From Albula goreensis (taxonomy: Eukaryota; Chordata; Actinopteri; Albuliformes; Albulidae): a DNA stretch of 64,000 nt. Made by a program: the position numbers and the translations under genes. The notes below the pieces were generated by a model. It did not search any database. It saw only the letters and a program-made list of their open reading frames with translations, and was not told where the DNA came from. Positions 11,250 through 24,703 of this stretch are shown here, piece by piece (positions within the stretch are counted from its first letter, which is position 1; each line of letters opens with the position of its first letter). The stretch spans positions 12,854,049 to 12,918,048 of the forward strand of contig CM040764.1 of NCBI GenBank assembly GCA_022829145.1, written 5' to 3'.

Positions 11250-11584
11250 ATTTAGAGCACTGGTTCTTAACCTGGGTTCGATCGAACCCCAGGGGTTCGG
11301 TGAGTCAGTCAGTCTCAGGGGTTCGGCAGACACACACCCGACTCATTCGTGATGACACACCCCGTTTTTGTTTTTGTGTGAAAATCATGTTTTGATGGTT
11401 TTGTTCTTTGAACTCAGTGATGTTGATGCATGGTTCATTTTGTGCACCAGTAAAATATATACCTATGTTTTGAATTTGAAAAAATCATATTTTATTTTTC
11501 CAATTAAGAAAGGTTCGGTGAATGCACATATGAAACTGGTGGGGTTCAGTACCTCCAACAAAGTTAAGAACCACTGATTTAGAA
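11250..11584. mobile_element. Complete hAT-type MITE (11258-11576) with 8-bp target duplication
   Basis: The 319-bp element starts CACTGGTTCTTAAC and ends GTTAAGAACCACTG, giving terminal inverted repeats of 14 bp with a single mismatch. It is flanked by 8-bp repeats ATTTAGAG (11250-11257) and ATTTAGAA (11577-11584), 7 of 8 identical. Just inside the left end lies a short palindrome (TTCGATCGAA) and repeated GGGGTTCGG motifs. There is no transposase; it is a non-autonomous hAT derivative. The good ends and duplication suggest a moderately young insertion. Confidence 0.88.
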
Positions 11585-12084
11585 TAAGTAGCATTTTATT
11601 TTTTTTAAAACCACTTTAACCCTTGATTTCCTGTTCTACCAGTTTCGATCATCTAATATTTCTAAGTCTTCCTTTTCTTATCCACTGGTCCAGTCTAGTC
11701 ATTGTATTGTAAACCACTTATGCAGCTCCCACCAGTTAGAACAGTCTAAGCAAGCTACAGTGCCCTTTCACGGTCCTTTAAACTAGTTACTAGTTAATGC
11801 TCTAAACTGTTTACACCATCTTAAACAGGTTTCACTTCTCTAAAACCATTCCACTTCTTTAAACCGGCTACATCATTCGACAAAATGCAGTTCAAACTTG
11901 CAGTGCAAGGGGGGAAACTGCTCCCAGAGGCAGCAGAATGACTGTGTTTGGATGTAAGACGCCCCAAACTACACTGGCCAGCACGGATCAATTTTCACAG
12001 AAAATCAATGAACACACTGCATGCAACAGAACCACCAGCAGCGTGTGTCAGCCCTGAACAGCAATACCAATCAGGTCAATCGCA
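11585..12084. other. Plain intronic sequence
   Basis: AT-rich, with imperfectly repeated TTTAAAC-type words (11777-11870). No exon, repeat family or regulatory match was recognised. Confidence 0.5.
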
Positions 12085-12360
12085 CTCCTCTTAAATGTTT
12101 ACTGCTCCTCCATTTTCCATCGCCATGGCGAGGAATCGGGGCAATGGACGACCAATTTTGGCTCCTCCAGAAAGCGTGTGGGACCTCCCACCCTGTGCTA
12201 TAAATGGACCCCCGCCTGCTGTTTGTAGTCGCCATGGGGATCGGCGCAAGCAGGTGGTTAGCTCCTCGCTTCTACGAATCTGCCCTAACCTGCTTATTAA
12301 AATCATATTAATCAGATTACAGCTCAGACACTGCCAGAAACCCCATGCTCTCCTCTCCTG
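12085..12360. promoter_or_regulatory. Candidate conserved non-coding element
   Basis: Complex sequence with retained CpGs (CATCGCCATGGCGAGG, GACGACC, GTCGCCATGGGGATCGGCGC) followed by an AT-rich homeodomain-like part (TTATTAAAATCATATTAATC). Two CGCCATGG motifs lie about 114 bp apart. No reading frame resembles a known protein. The mix of CpG-bearing and TAAT-rich halves is common in vertebrate developmental enhancers; this is inference. Confidence 0.35.
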
Positions 12361-14437
12361 AGCCGTGCTGCCTGTCCACAGACCTGTTTGCCTACTCTAT
12401 AATTAACTACACATAATATGTGTAAAACATGAGCGAGTCATTCAGTCATTATCATTCACTTCCTCACCATTACACCCTCACCACATCGTCATTGTGATGG
12501 TGTCATTATTTTCAGCACCTTATAAAGTTTTTTTTTGAATTCATTATTTCTGTTACTCTACTTTAAGAGATTACATACTCGTTTTTTATCAATCCCATTT
12601 TTATACTGCACCACAGTAAATATGAGCCAATCTACAGTGAGGAATTCTGGAATTTTGTAGGGAGTGATTCTGGAATTTTGCAAGGAAAAATTCTGGAAAA
12701 GACTCATGTCACAGTGGAAAATTGGATGGCCTTTTAGCAGCAGCTACAAGCAGAAGCCTTTTGGAGGAACAGATTAAACTAATGAAGAGCACATCAAACA
12801 TGTTGCTACACGCGATGGTGTACACAAAACGCATGCAGTTAGCCTACTCCTTTCCTGCCTGACCTTACATTGGAGTGCTGCAGTTCCCCAAGCTAGGGAG
12901 GGCAGAGTGCTTGAGCATTAATTACTGTCATATTGACCGCATGTGCTGTGGACGGGCCGAGCTGAGCCAGAACCTGGGAGAGTGCCTGAAGTCCCCCACT
13001 CCTCATTCACACACACTGAGCAAGAGAGAGAGAGACTCAGGCAGGAAACAGGAAGTGCGGATCCTGGTGCTGGGAGCTCCTGCTGAGAGGACCACTTCCT
13101 GCCAGGCCGTGCTTCACTGCTATCTGTCTGTGTTAGGGGGCAGCTTTTCTGCACACAAAAATCCAGCTAATAAATTAGCCTACAGCTCTCTGGTGCGATG
13201 TGTTGTAGTTAATTTTCTAAATTTTATTTAGAGTACTTTACACTATCCCTTGGAGATAAACTACATTTTTTCATCAATGATTAAATACTAAGACACCGAT
13301 ACAATGCAGCTCCTTTTCAGGCACTGGAGGACAGGCGTACAGCCAAATCACAGGATACTTTAGCTAGGTGTTGAAAAAAACTCAACCGCCAGTGAGATGC
13401 TAATGGGCTGAATACAAATGATTATTGATATGCACCCAGTTTGGTTTCCAATATGATATTGTTAGCAGGTGCTTGAGCCAGAGGCGTATGATGTAATAGA
13501 GGTAGAGACCCTTTGAACGCTCAAGTCCAGGCTTAAGCAGTGCTAGATACACCCTAGACTGTGGATTTTTGTCAGTGCATACTCTTATCCTCTTATCACT
13601 GTGGAACTGTATTAAGCATGCCTACTTGTGATAGTTGAACTTGAGATAGTACTTCAGTGTACCGAGAGAAGGTTACAGAAGTGCAATTGTATGGACTTAA
13701 TTTACATCATACCTTTTGTGTTCATATTAAACAATGTAGGAAAGCTATATGCTTGTAAAATGTGTGAATCACTGGCAAATGACGGTGAAATGCTCTCATC
13801 TTTTGTGTCTTATCACTATTTAAGAGCACAGGACCTCTCCATACTTTCGTACTCTGGATTGTGTGTTCAGTGTTTAGCACCAGCAGGTGCAAGTGGTGCA
13901 GGTCAACAGCAGAAAGGGGATTTAGGGGGGCAGTAAACCTCTTAAAATATTAACCTTTATGAGAAAGCGCAGGATTCTGAGACGGAACTCAAAGTTGCCT
14001 TTGGTAATGAATCAATCACCGTTTTCAGTGCAAGTGCAGGAGTTTCCGGGGTTCAGGGGGGGATGGGGGTGGGGAGAGACTGAGAAAATGAAAAACTTTT
14101 AATCTTCACACAGCTCTGTCAGCAGTTTAAGTAACAATGCCACCCTCAATATTTCTATTTTTTCTGCACAAGGTTTGTGCCATTTTGAAATGAGTGGCAG
14201 ACAGAGGAACTAAAGGGAGTCTGCATTTCAAATATCAATTGCCAGTTTCGGCGCAGGTCTGGTGATGTGAGGGATTATGGGAAATTAGTTCAGTCAATTC
14301 ATCATTTCAAAGGGCGGTCGTACCGCTGCTGATTACTTATTGTACACAGCTGTCAATTATGGCTCCCTGAGGACAAGGTATATCATGGAGGGTTTGGCCT
14401 GTTATAACTTACAGGAGTGAAAAGATGGGGAAAGACA

Positions 14438-14440
<3 letters not shown>
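12361..14440. other. Plain intronic sequence
   Basis: A direct repeat of the phrase TCTGGAATTTTG(T/C) occurs at 12646-12681 and again as a partial copy. Otherwise I see neither exon nor mobile element. G-runs occur at 14049-14072. Confidence 0.5.

Positions 14441-14483
<43 letters not shown>
14441..14483. repeat. (GA)n microsatellite
   Basis: An uninterrupted GA run of about 21 units. It is CU-rich in the CELF pre-mRNA. It is followed by a TG-rich stretch to about 14655. The 147-151 aa frames across it are repeat translations. Confidence 0.95.
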
Positions 14484-14486
<3 letters not shown>

Positions 14487-14913
14487 TAGATGCATCCCAT
14501 AAAAATCTGCCTTTGTGTGTGCATGTGAGTGGTGTGTCCATGTGGGTGTGTGTACATGCATCTTTTGGCAGAGAAGGGCTTTGGTTTACGTGCATGTTCT
14601 TGGCTCCATGCTCCTGTATGCTTGTGCACACTGTTAGCGTGTGTGGGTGTGTATACGTACTCGGCCTACACTGTGTTCTCAAAGTCCAGAGGAGAAACTT
14701 GAATCCTGGCCCGTCTTCACTGCAGCGTGAAGAACAAAGTTGGGGGGTAGAGTGGGGGTTGGGGCTCATGAGCATCACAGACCTCAACAGGAACCAGACT
14801 CCCACCTGCTTCCGGAATGTTCCCATGCTTGCGCACTCCAGTTACATCAACCGGCGGCCTCTAATTAATTAATTAAATTCCATAGTAGTAAATCCTCTTC
14901 CCACTGAGAGAAG

Positions 14914-14954
14914 AGAGGGGGAGAGGGGGAGGGGGGGGAGGGAGGGGGGGGGGT
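14914..14954 (+). repeat. G-run tract with quadruplex potential
   Basis: Successive runs of 4 to 10 G separated by A or AGA. Four or more G-runs in 40 nt meet the usual sequence rule for G-quadruplex formation on the plus strand. Confidence 0.8.
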
Positions 14955-15863
14955 GACTTTCTGCCAGCTCCATCCTAGGTAACATAAACAGCATCACAAA
15001 TGTTCTACCACCAAAGAGCAGCACATCAAACTACTGTACGGTGCCTCACACTGTGTCAGTGAATGTATTGGGGGGGGGATCAAAAATTTAAATATTCATG
15101 TCTACAATTCAAGTGAGATTCTTCCCCACCACCATCACCATCTCCCTATTTTCCTCTTTCACAAAGATAACACCCCCCCATTCCCCCCTCTCGATCCTTT
15201 CATCTTTTTATCCTCTTCTCCTCCACCCCCACAGTATAGAATACTGTAAACAGTTACGACATCCCTGCAGAAATAGTTAAAAAAAATCCCTTACATAGGC
15301 ATTCATTTCAGTCCCTTGTTTTCAGTCTTTTTTTCCTCCTTTTCTGTCGTTCATTGAAGCACAGTAGTAGTATCCTGATATGCGTTAATGCAAAAAAGAA
15401 AAACAAACAAAACAACCACAATACATGCATAATGGTATACTTTACAGCCGCAGAGTTTGTGCATAACCTTTTGTGTAGCAGTAAGGGAGTGATTACAAAC
15501 AGCAGTCAGATTCAAAGTGTTCGTTAAAAGCCCGTCCTGACAGTGATGCGTGTTCCCATTAGTCGCTCTGCCGTGCGCAAAATGATTTATGAATAGGGAC
15601 ATAAATACATAAATCCCATCAAAAATAAATAAACGATGGGACCCATATTTCCAGACCCGTCGGATCCAGTTTCCTACCCTGACCTGGCCTAACTTGCGAA
15701 ATGGATGCAGACAGTAGAGAGGGGCACGACAGCCCTTTTCTAGGCAAATGCCATCCATCACCGGGATGCCAAAACAGCGATGGGCTCTTTGAACATCTGA
15801 TCCTGTTAGACACATCTTGTCCCACTCAAATAAAACCTCTCGTCTGTGTGACACCCCCATAGA
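14955..15863. other. Intronic sequence, part of a long chance open frame
   Basis: The minus frame 15351-15968 (205 aa) is the longest non-repeat open frame in the window. It shows no domain, no family resemblance and ends in a low-complexity hydrophobic stretch. The patch 15530-15660 is complex with TTATGAATAG and AAATAAATAAACGATGGG and could be regulatory. Confidence 0.4.
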
Positions 15864-15948
15864 AGCTCTCACACTCTGTATAGTACACATTCCACTCTCA
15901 AACGGTGTAATGCACACTACGCTCTCACTTGGTACACTACACATTCCA
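15864..15948. repeat. Three degenerate units of about 28 bp
   Basis: Units starting near 15864, 15893 and 15921 share CTCTCAC/CTCTCAA at the start and TACACATTCC or CACACTAC at the end. They are diverged, so this is an old short tandem array. Confidence 0.5.
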
Positions 15949-17276
15949 TGTCCGGCCTCTACCCTCAAAATGAAGACATCTTCCTATTCATGTACACTTA
16001 AATAAATAGCCATTTCTATTATTTTGGCTTGTATTCCAGGAATTGACATTAAGGTAGAGGTAAGGTTTTACTGCATGCTGTATTCCCAGTAGATGTTATG
16101 ACATGCTGTCACATGTGTACCACACATACCCCGGAAAAATACAGTATCAGGTATCATTAGCATCTGATACCAAGCCAAGCAGCGCTAACCACAAACATGC
16201 ACACTGAGGAAGAAGAATCTCCTCAGTGGGGGTGATTGTATTTCTACTCTACAACATGTGGATATTTATGTCTGAACATGTCATTTAGACTGTTTTAAAT
16301 ACCTGACAGAGGCAGTGCCATGGCAGATAGCAGTTACACACATTTTAAACTGGCTGCAAGTCCTTGTTATAGACCATGTTTCCATTGCCCATAAAATTGT
16401 ATTCAATAGACTATACAGCTTTTTGATTTTTAAAGCGCTGATATTTGGTTATAGAGCATGTTTTTCCGGTTTTTAAAATGGAGCTTCTTGACAGTTGTCA
16501 TTGTTGCCTGTTGTTGCATAGGCTTCTATCTATGGTGTTCTGGGCCCAGCTTGGGCTCAGAGCTGGTCAGTTCTGCTCTGGCTGGGCTTGTGTTGAATGT
16601 CATCAGACTCAGGTCAAGCTTGAATTTTCAGGCCCAATGAAAACTCAAATTACAAAGCCCCAGCACCCCCCATTCAGACTACCAACTGTCTGGAGTAGAG
16701 AAACGTCTGCAACAAGTCTCTCAGACAAAAATTAGAGAGACTTTGAACTGCCAATTTAAGAAGTTCTGAAGTGTGAAGGAGGTGTTATTGCCTTTCACAG
16801 ATGGAAGAGAGCAGTTCAATTTCTGAAGAAAAGTGGTTTTATATTATTTCATGAGACTCTATTTTGCACAGAATCAAAGAGGCTTCAAACACACGGTAAG
16901 ACCAGTTTAGCTCCCATTGCATTGCAGAAAGCATGGTCTCTGCAGAGTCTCCTGAGTGTCCCTGAGCACTGAGTGTTTCTCTGCACGCCTCTCTCTCGCA
17001 CTCTCCCCATTCACCCTTCCTTTGTGAAAGACTCAGAGGACAGTTGGAAAATGTCCCAGTCTCACAACACTTCTGACAGCTGAAATGCACTCAGAGGGCT
17101 CCCCACTGCGCACGTTCCTGTATGTGCGGTTGATGGATATCTGCATTTTGTGCCATTTTTCTTTTCCTGTGACAAAGTGGGTTTTATCAACATACAAGGA
17201 AAGTTTTGATACTTGCAAGGAGCTCTGAAAATATCATCTTTATGGGGTATCTCTCTTTTGCTCTCACACTTAAATG

Positions 17277-17277
<1 letters not shown>
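15949..17277. other. Plain intronic sequence
   Basis: No exon, mobile element or strong repeat was seen. Frames of 60-96 aa here lack any family resemblance. Confidence 0.5.

Positions 17278-17310
<33 letters not shown>
17278..17310. repeat. (CA)16 microsatellite
   Basis: A pure CA run of about 33 nt. It is (UG)n in the CELF pre-mRNA. Confidence 0.97.
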
Positions 17311-17312
<2 letters not shown>

Positions 17313-17528
17313 GACAAATGTGCATGCACACACAAAAGCTGTCTGTTGCAGCGATTTGCATGCACATCACAATCCCAGGCTACCCAAGTGCTGTCATTTC
17401 CTGGCTCTCATCTTTGAGAGCCATAGTCAGATGGCAAGCTGGTGGAGCCCATATCTGGTGTGACAGATAACAGTGCAGTAGAGAGAAAGGCTGATTGCCA
17501 TGCAGAACGCATACCATACCTAAAAAAA

Positions 17529-17665
17529 CATACACTCACAAGCACACACACACACACACACACACGCACACACAAACAGACAGACACGCACACACACACA
17601 TTCTCACACACACACACAGACAGACAGACACGCACACTCTCACACGCACACAGACACGGACATGC
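17529..17665. repeat. CA-rich compound microsatellite
   Basis: CA runs broken by CACGCACA, CAGACAGACA and TTCTCA units. It is UG-rich in the CELF pre-mRNA. Confidence 0.93.
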
Positions 17666-20134
<2,469 letters not shown>

Positions 20135-20429
20135 CTTTTAGCAAGACAAGCATACATAACTCCCCAAAAATACATAGACACACTGAATCTAAATGTAAAA
20201 AGACAGCAGCATGTGAAAAGGCAGGAGGGGGAAGATGCAGGTTTGAGGGGGCAGGGTTCCTGCAGGAAGCAGGGCTAGTCCTGTGGCCACGCCTCTTTGT
20301 GAGTTCCATGCATTGTATCTGAGTCCTTTCCTCAGTAAATGCTCTGGTCCTGTGGCATATTAACTGCCATTGAATTTGGCAGTAAGCCAGGTCTTCTACA
20401 AATGGGAAGGGATTACGTTGCACGTCATC

Positions 20430-21240
20430 TGTGTTGGTTTTACTTGGTCCTTAAAACATTTCTTTTGGCCACCTGTAGAACATTTTCCCTGATGTAGCTT
20501 AGCTTGGTGGACTGTGATTGGGCATGTGGGACACATGTCCAAGCCACCCTACATGTGTGCGTAAGCTCCAAATGTTGCTCTGGGATATTGTGTAACTCAG
20601 ACAGCCGAAGATTGCAGGAGCTTGGTTGAGACGATGCAGGATTTTCTTTCATTGATGTTATGGTTTTTGAGAATGTTTCTGAAGCACTTAAAGCTGGGTG
20701 CAGCCGATAGTTCCTGACCTTCCACTATGAAGGCAGATAGGTATAAAGTTTTTCTGAAAGTAAATTTTAAGATTTCAGAGGACAAACAAACTACTCTGGG
20801 ACATTACAGAGCAGTTCTCTGTTTACTGTATCTGAAACTTTTGATAGGTCAAAGAAGGCTGTGAGCAGGTTTGCATGTTTTTCACAAATTTTTTTCCTGG
20901 AGGTGTTGTGCAAGAAAAAAAAACTTGTACACAGTTGCCCTGTTCTTTTGGAAGCTTCTCTCTGTTCTGTCACAGATTACCTTCACCAGTCTTTGTTTGC
21001 ATGACTTTTTCCAGGATTTTTCCAGAAACTGCCAGCAGTGAAATGCCCCTGCTGTTGGAACAGATGGATTTATCACCTTTTGTTTTTTTATAAATGGTGA
21101 TAATATTTGCTTCTTTTCACTGCTGGGGGATACATTCTTAGTTCTGTAAGTCATGATGTAAAGCTGAAGAGTTTCAAGCCAAAGGTAATCCTCCAGCTTT
21201 GACTATTTCTACTGGGAGACAGTTGGGCCAGACTTCTGTT
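20430..21240 (-). pseudogene. LINE reverse-transcriptase relic with internal deletion
   Basis: Read on the minus strand, frames pass through blocks diagnostic of a non-LTR retrotransposon RT. First comes VKAGGLPLA (about 21210), then EANIITIYKK and GDKSICSNSRGISLLAVSGK (about 21120-21030). Next is a FFDLSKVSDTVNRELL block (about 20845-20800), a degraded copy of the RT motif with the first catalytic Asp. Finally a C-terminal GWLGHVSHMP and GGQKKCFKD stretch (about 20545-20445). Stops and frame changes separate the blocks. The YADD catalytic block and the thumb are missing: only about 250 bp separate the palm-1 motif from the C-terminal block. The LINE clade was not resolved. It is long dead. 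Confidence 0.85.
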
Positions 21241-21286
21241 GTAATTCAGAATTTTCAGTGCTGGGCTGATTTAGGCAGATGGTCTC

Positions 21287-21288
<2 letters not shown>

Positions 21289-21358
<70 letters not shown>
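21289..21358. repeat. (AC)35 microsatellite
   Basis: A pure 70-nt AC run immediately beyond the recognisable end of the LINE relic. It is followed by ATATAC variants and a second short CA run near 21451-21465. Confidence 0.98.
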
Positions 21359-21360
<2 letters not shown>

Positions 21361-21751
21361 CACACACATATATACCCACCTTACACATATATACACGCAT
21401 GTTTACTTACTATATAGCTTCACAGGTTCATATGCTCAGATCTGCCTTACACACACACACACACTCACACGCACACTCATGCACAGACTCTCCAAACCAC
21501 CCTGCCGCATCAATATGCACACACTGTCCCTGGACTGTGGCTTGTTTCAGTGCCCCCCAGACTCTGCAGTGCATTAGGGCTGAACAAATTTTAGCTAATT
21601 ATAATGAAATGTGTTCTATGACCATAAAAATCCCCTTCGCTGTGCTCAGCAGGCAAAATCTGCCTGCCCACCCCCACCCCAAAAAAACAAATCATGTTCA
21701 CTCATACATACTCCATCACTCTACTCCATCAATTTCCTCACTGTCCTTCTC

Positions 21752-21775
21752 CCCCTCTCTCTCTCTCTCTCTCTT
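21752..21775. repeat. CT microsatellite in pyrimidine-rich stretch
   Basis: CTCTCT run inside a longer C/T-rich patch (21735-21840). Ordinary simple sequence. Confidence 0.85.
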
Positions 21776-21934
21776 TGTCTGCTTTCCACTCTCCCTCTCT
21801 TTCTTCCATCCATTCTCTTCTCTCGCTCCCCCCTCCCAAACTGCCATTTTGGAAACGCTTAATTTCTTGACTTTGCACAGTACAGGGTCAGGGTGATACG
21901 GGAATGAAAGTTTAATGAAAGGTTTTTGTAACGA

Positions 21935-22270
21935 AGCGTAGCTGCCTGGGTGCTGTAATGAGGGGGCCTAATTGTGCCTGCCGTATGCCATCTTTAAGCC
22001 ATGGCATTAGCCTGCTGGTGGTTTCTCTCCCATCTCTATAACCTTATTGATTGAATTTAATCGCCCATTCACAAACTTTTTTTTTCTTTTACCAACATCT
22101 TTGGTTTAATTAAATTAAATTTCAATTACTCACAGAGCCAATCGATACCCCTGAAAGTCAAAGCACTTTGCGGTCATCGCCATGGACACAACGGCCTCCG
22201 CTTGCCACCTGTGGTTAGGTGCGCCACTACAGTTTCTCTCACGTCAAAGTATCGATCTGACATTTTGTGG
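21935..22270. promoter_or_regulatory. Candidate conserved non-coding element rich in homeodomain-type sites
   Basis: Complex sequence with GAAGCGTAGCTGCC and AATCGCCCATTCAC, then TTTAATTAAATTAAATTTCAATTA, an ATCGAT core (22142-22147) and GGTCATCGCCATGG. It has TAAT/ATTA cores in quick succession and no repeat or reading frame. It looks like a developmental enhancer; conservation could not be tested. Confidence 0.38.
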
Positions 22271-22790
22271 CTCAAAGGCCTTTTTTTCTTTCCTTAAACC
22301 CCATTGTTACACTGACAAGTGAGATTTTGGGGTGGGGTGGAGGGGGGGTCTGTCTGTCTACAGAAGAAGAAAAGATGGAGCCATTTACTGACCCATAGGT
22401 ATGGAAAGCTGCTCGGTTACGGTTTATCAGACATCTGAAAGTAAAGTTTCCTTTGGGAAAAATAACATCTGATAAATATGACGGTCACGGCGGTGCATAG
22501 CAGAATTTTTATGAGTAGCCATTGTAATATTAGTAGCAGTAGCTGCAGTCGTTACAGCAGTGGTCATGATTGTAGTCACTGGTACTGGTCAGTTAGATTC
22601 CTTTTATTTAATTATTTTTGAATTAACATTCCTTCAGACTTGGCAAATAAGTGGAGAGAATGCGCATGCTTGATTTACTACCATTTCACTGCCTTTATGT
22701 TTCCATTCTGTGACATACATTTTGTTGGTACCACTCACTGCTGGCACAGTACAGAGGTACAGAGGTCATTCATGGCTTACAGTGTGATCT

Positions 22791-22815
22791 GACTGCATTG
22801 TTGAACAATGCAGTC
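22791..22815. promoter_or_regulatory. Perfect 12-bp-arm palindrome
   Basis: GACTGCATTGTT and its exact reverse complement AACAATGCAGTC flank a single G. Each arm holds a SOX-type core (CATTGTT / AACAATG) placed back to back. It could also be a cruciform-prone site or the end of an unknown element. Confidence 0.7.
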
Positions 22816-22860
22816 ACTTCAATGAGAATGATTGACCTTCCTGTTTGACTGTCACCACTT

Positions 22861-22915
22861 GAATTGTGGGGATAAGTTTGACTCACTCCTGGTGGTGAGT
22901 CAAATCATACAATTC
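22861..22915. promoter_or_regulatory. Hairpin with two inverted AP-1-like sites
   Basis: Arms GAATTGT (22861) and ACAATTC (22909-22915) enclose inner arms TTTGACTCAC and GTGAGTCAAA around an 8-nt loop. The inner arms hold TGACTCA and TGAGTCA, both exact AP-1 consensus sites. The stem has an asymmetric internal loop, so a microRNA precursor is possible but weak. Confidence 0.6.
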
Positions 22916-23354
22916 ACCAAGAGCGATTCAAAACAAGTTCAAAACAAACCAACTGCTTATGAATTGAACGAGGTTCAGCAGTAACTGCAGTAGCAGTAGT
23001 AGATGTAACAGTACGTGTGGCAGTGCTAGTACTGATATCACTCGATTGCTTGCATTATGTGCCTATTCACGCATGGAAGGGCATGTTCAGCAGTGTCCTG
23101 GGACGGCTGGGATTTGGAGCTGCAGTCTCATGCTATGCTACTTTGGGCTATGATTCCTTAAATACTGCCATACGTTTTCCCACTTCATACACTTTAATTG
23201 TATTTCTGTGGGTAACAGTATTTTTTTGAGGTGGAAATATTTCATCCCTTTAAAATGGGGAAAACAGCTATTTCAATTATGTGTAACTTAATAAATAGCA
23301 TTGTAAAATGAATTGAAAATTGGAACGTGACAATATTTGGGGGATCAAACCGAG

Positions 23355-23369
23355 AGGGAGGGAGGGAGG

Positions 23370-23403
<34 letters not shown>
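23355..23403. repeat. (GGGA)n(GA)n compound microsatellite
   Basis: A GGGA run followed by GA units. It sits 30 bp before the 12-bp minisatellite. Confidence 0.95.
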
Positions 23404-23407
<4 letters not shown>

Positions 23408-23432
23408 TGCTGATGTATTCTTCCCAACTCCT

Positions 23433-24081
23433 CCGAGTGCGTGTCCGAGTGCGTGTCCGCGTGCGAGTCCGAGTGCGAGTCCGAGTGTAAGTCCGAGTGT
23501 AAGTCCGAGTCCGAGTGCGAGTCCGAGTGCGAGTCCGAGTGTAAGTCCGAGTGCAAGTCCGAGTGTAAGTCCGAGTGCAAGTCCGAGTGCAAGTCCGAGT
23601 GTAAGTCCGAGTGCAAGTCCGAGTGTAAGTCAGAGTGCAAGTCCGAGTGTAAGTCCGAGTGTAAGTCCGAGTGCAAGTCAGAGTGCAAGTCCGAGTGTAA
23701 GTCCGAGTGCAAGTCCGAGTGTAAGTCCGAGTGCAAGTCCGAGTGTAAGTCAGAGTGTAAGTCCGAGTGTAAGTCAGAGTGTAAGTCAGAGTGTAAGTCA
23801 GAGTGTAAGTCCGAGTGTAAGTCCGAGTGTAAGTCCGAGTGCAAGTCCGAGTGCAAGTCCGAGTGCAAGTCAGAGTGTAAGTCAGAGTGTAAGTCCGAGT
23901 GTAAGTCAGAGTGTAAGTCAGAGTGTAAGTCAGAGTGCAAGTCCGAGTGTAAGTCAGAGTGTAAGTCCGAGTGCAAGTCCGAGTGCAAGTCCGAGTGTGA
24001 GTCCGAGTGTGAGTCCGAGTGCGAGTCAGAGTGTAAGTCCGTGTAAGTCCGAGTGCCGAGTGCGAGTTCGAGTGCGTGTCG
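23433..24081. repeat. 12-bp minisatellite, about 54 units
   Basis: The basic unit is GTCCGAGTGTAA with two main variable positions: CCGAG versus CAGAG, and TGTAAG versus TGCAAG. The edges are diverged (TGCGTG, TGCGAG, TGTGAG units), as expected of an array that grows in its centre. Two length breaks occur, near 23506 and near 24037-24055. As 12 is a multiple of 3, several frames on both strands stay open for 200-275 aa (HSDL, CKSE, SPSV and RTYT repeats). These are not genes. The unit contains GTAAGT on the plus strand, a donor-like core on the strand opposite to the CELF gene. Confidence 0.97.
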
Positions 24082-24620
24082 GAGGCCACAGCAAGAGCAA
24101 GTACTCGTCCCCTTGCTCCAAGCCCTCTAAGTGTAGATTCAATACAAGATATAGGTTGACTTAGCCACCCTCACTAAGGATCAGCTTGTTTCATTGAGCT
24201 CTGTTGCACTGTGTAAGTCTTAATCCTTAGAGCATTTTATTTTAGTTTTTTTCTTTGTGTGTCAGTGCTGGAGTTTGAGCATGAATCATGGTGATCGTCG
24301 CTCTTGACTTACGCTGACTGCGGCGTTGCTTGGGCCGCTGTAGACTGTAACAGCACAGCATGATATTACTCCCTACAGATGTGGGGGTTTATAGTTCATT
24401 CACACCTTGGTGAGCACCTAGGAAATGGAGAATTGCTTGCAAAAAAACACATTAATTCTGACTTACGGTTACATTGCTATCATTATCAGTCCAGACACTG
24501 GCTCACAAACTGCTCTTTCACACTACAGCACACCCCATTCGCTTAGCTATCATCATTACCATCATCATCATCAATTCAGACCTGTCCCTGTCATGCAACA
24601 ACACATACGGTGTACGACCC

Positions 24621-24622
<2 letters not shown>
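24082..24622. other. Plain intronic sequence
   Basis: No exon or mobile element recognised. A short ATCATC stretch lies at 24548-24572. Confidence 0.55.
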
Positions 24623-24659
<37 letters not shown>

Positions 24660-24703
24660 TGCCCAAACTCCTACTGATACACACAGACACATAGAGCATA
24701 CGC

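Noticed and set aside
15351-15968. 205-aa open frame on the minus strand, the longest outside repeats
   Set aside because: No domain or family resemblance, the C-terminus is low complexity, and it lies within an intron in the same sense as the CELF gene. Chance openness in a 64-kb window is plausible.
23242-24164. Long frames of 201-275 aa on both strands with HSDL, RTYT, SPSV and CKSE repeats
   Set aside because: They are translations of the 12-bp minisatellite, whose period is a multiple of three. No start context, no splice sites, no complex sequence.
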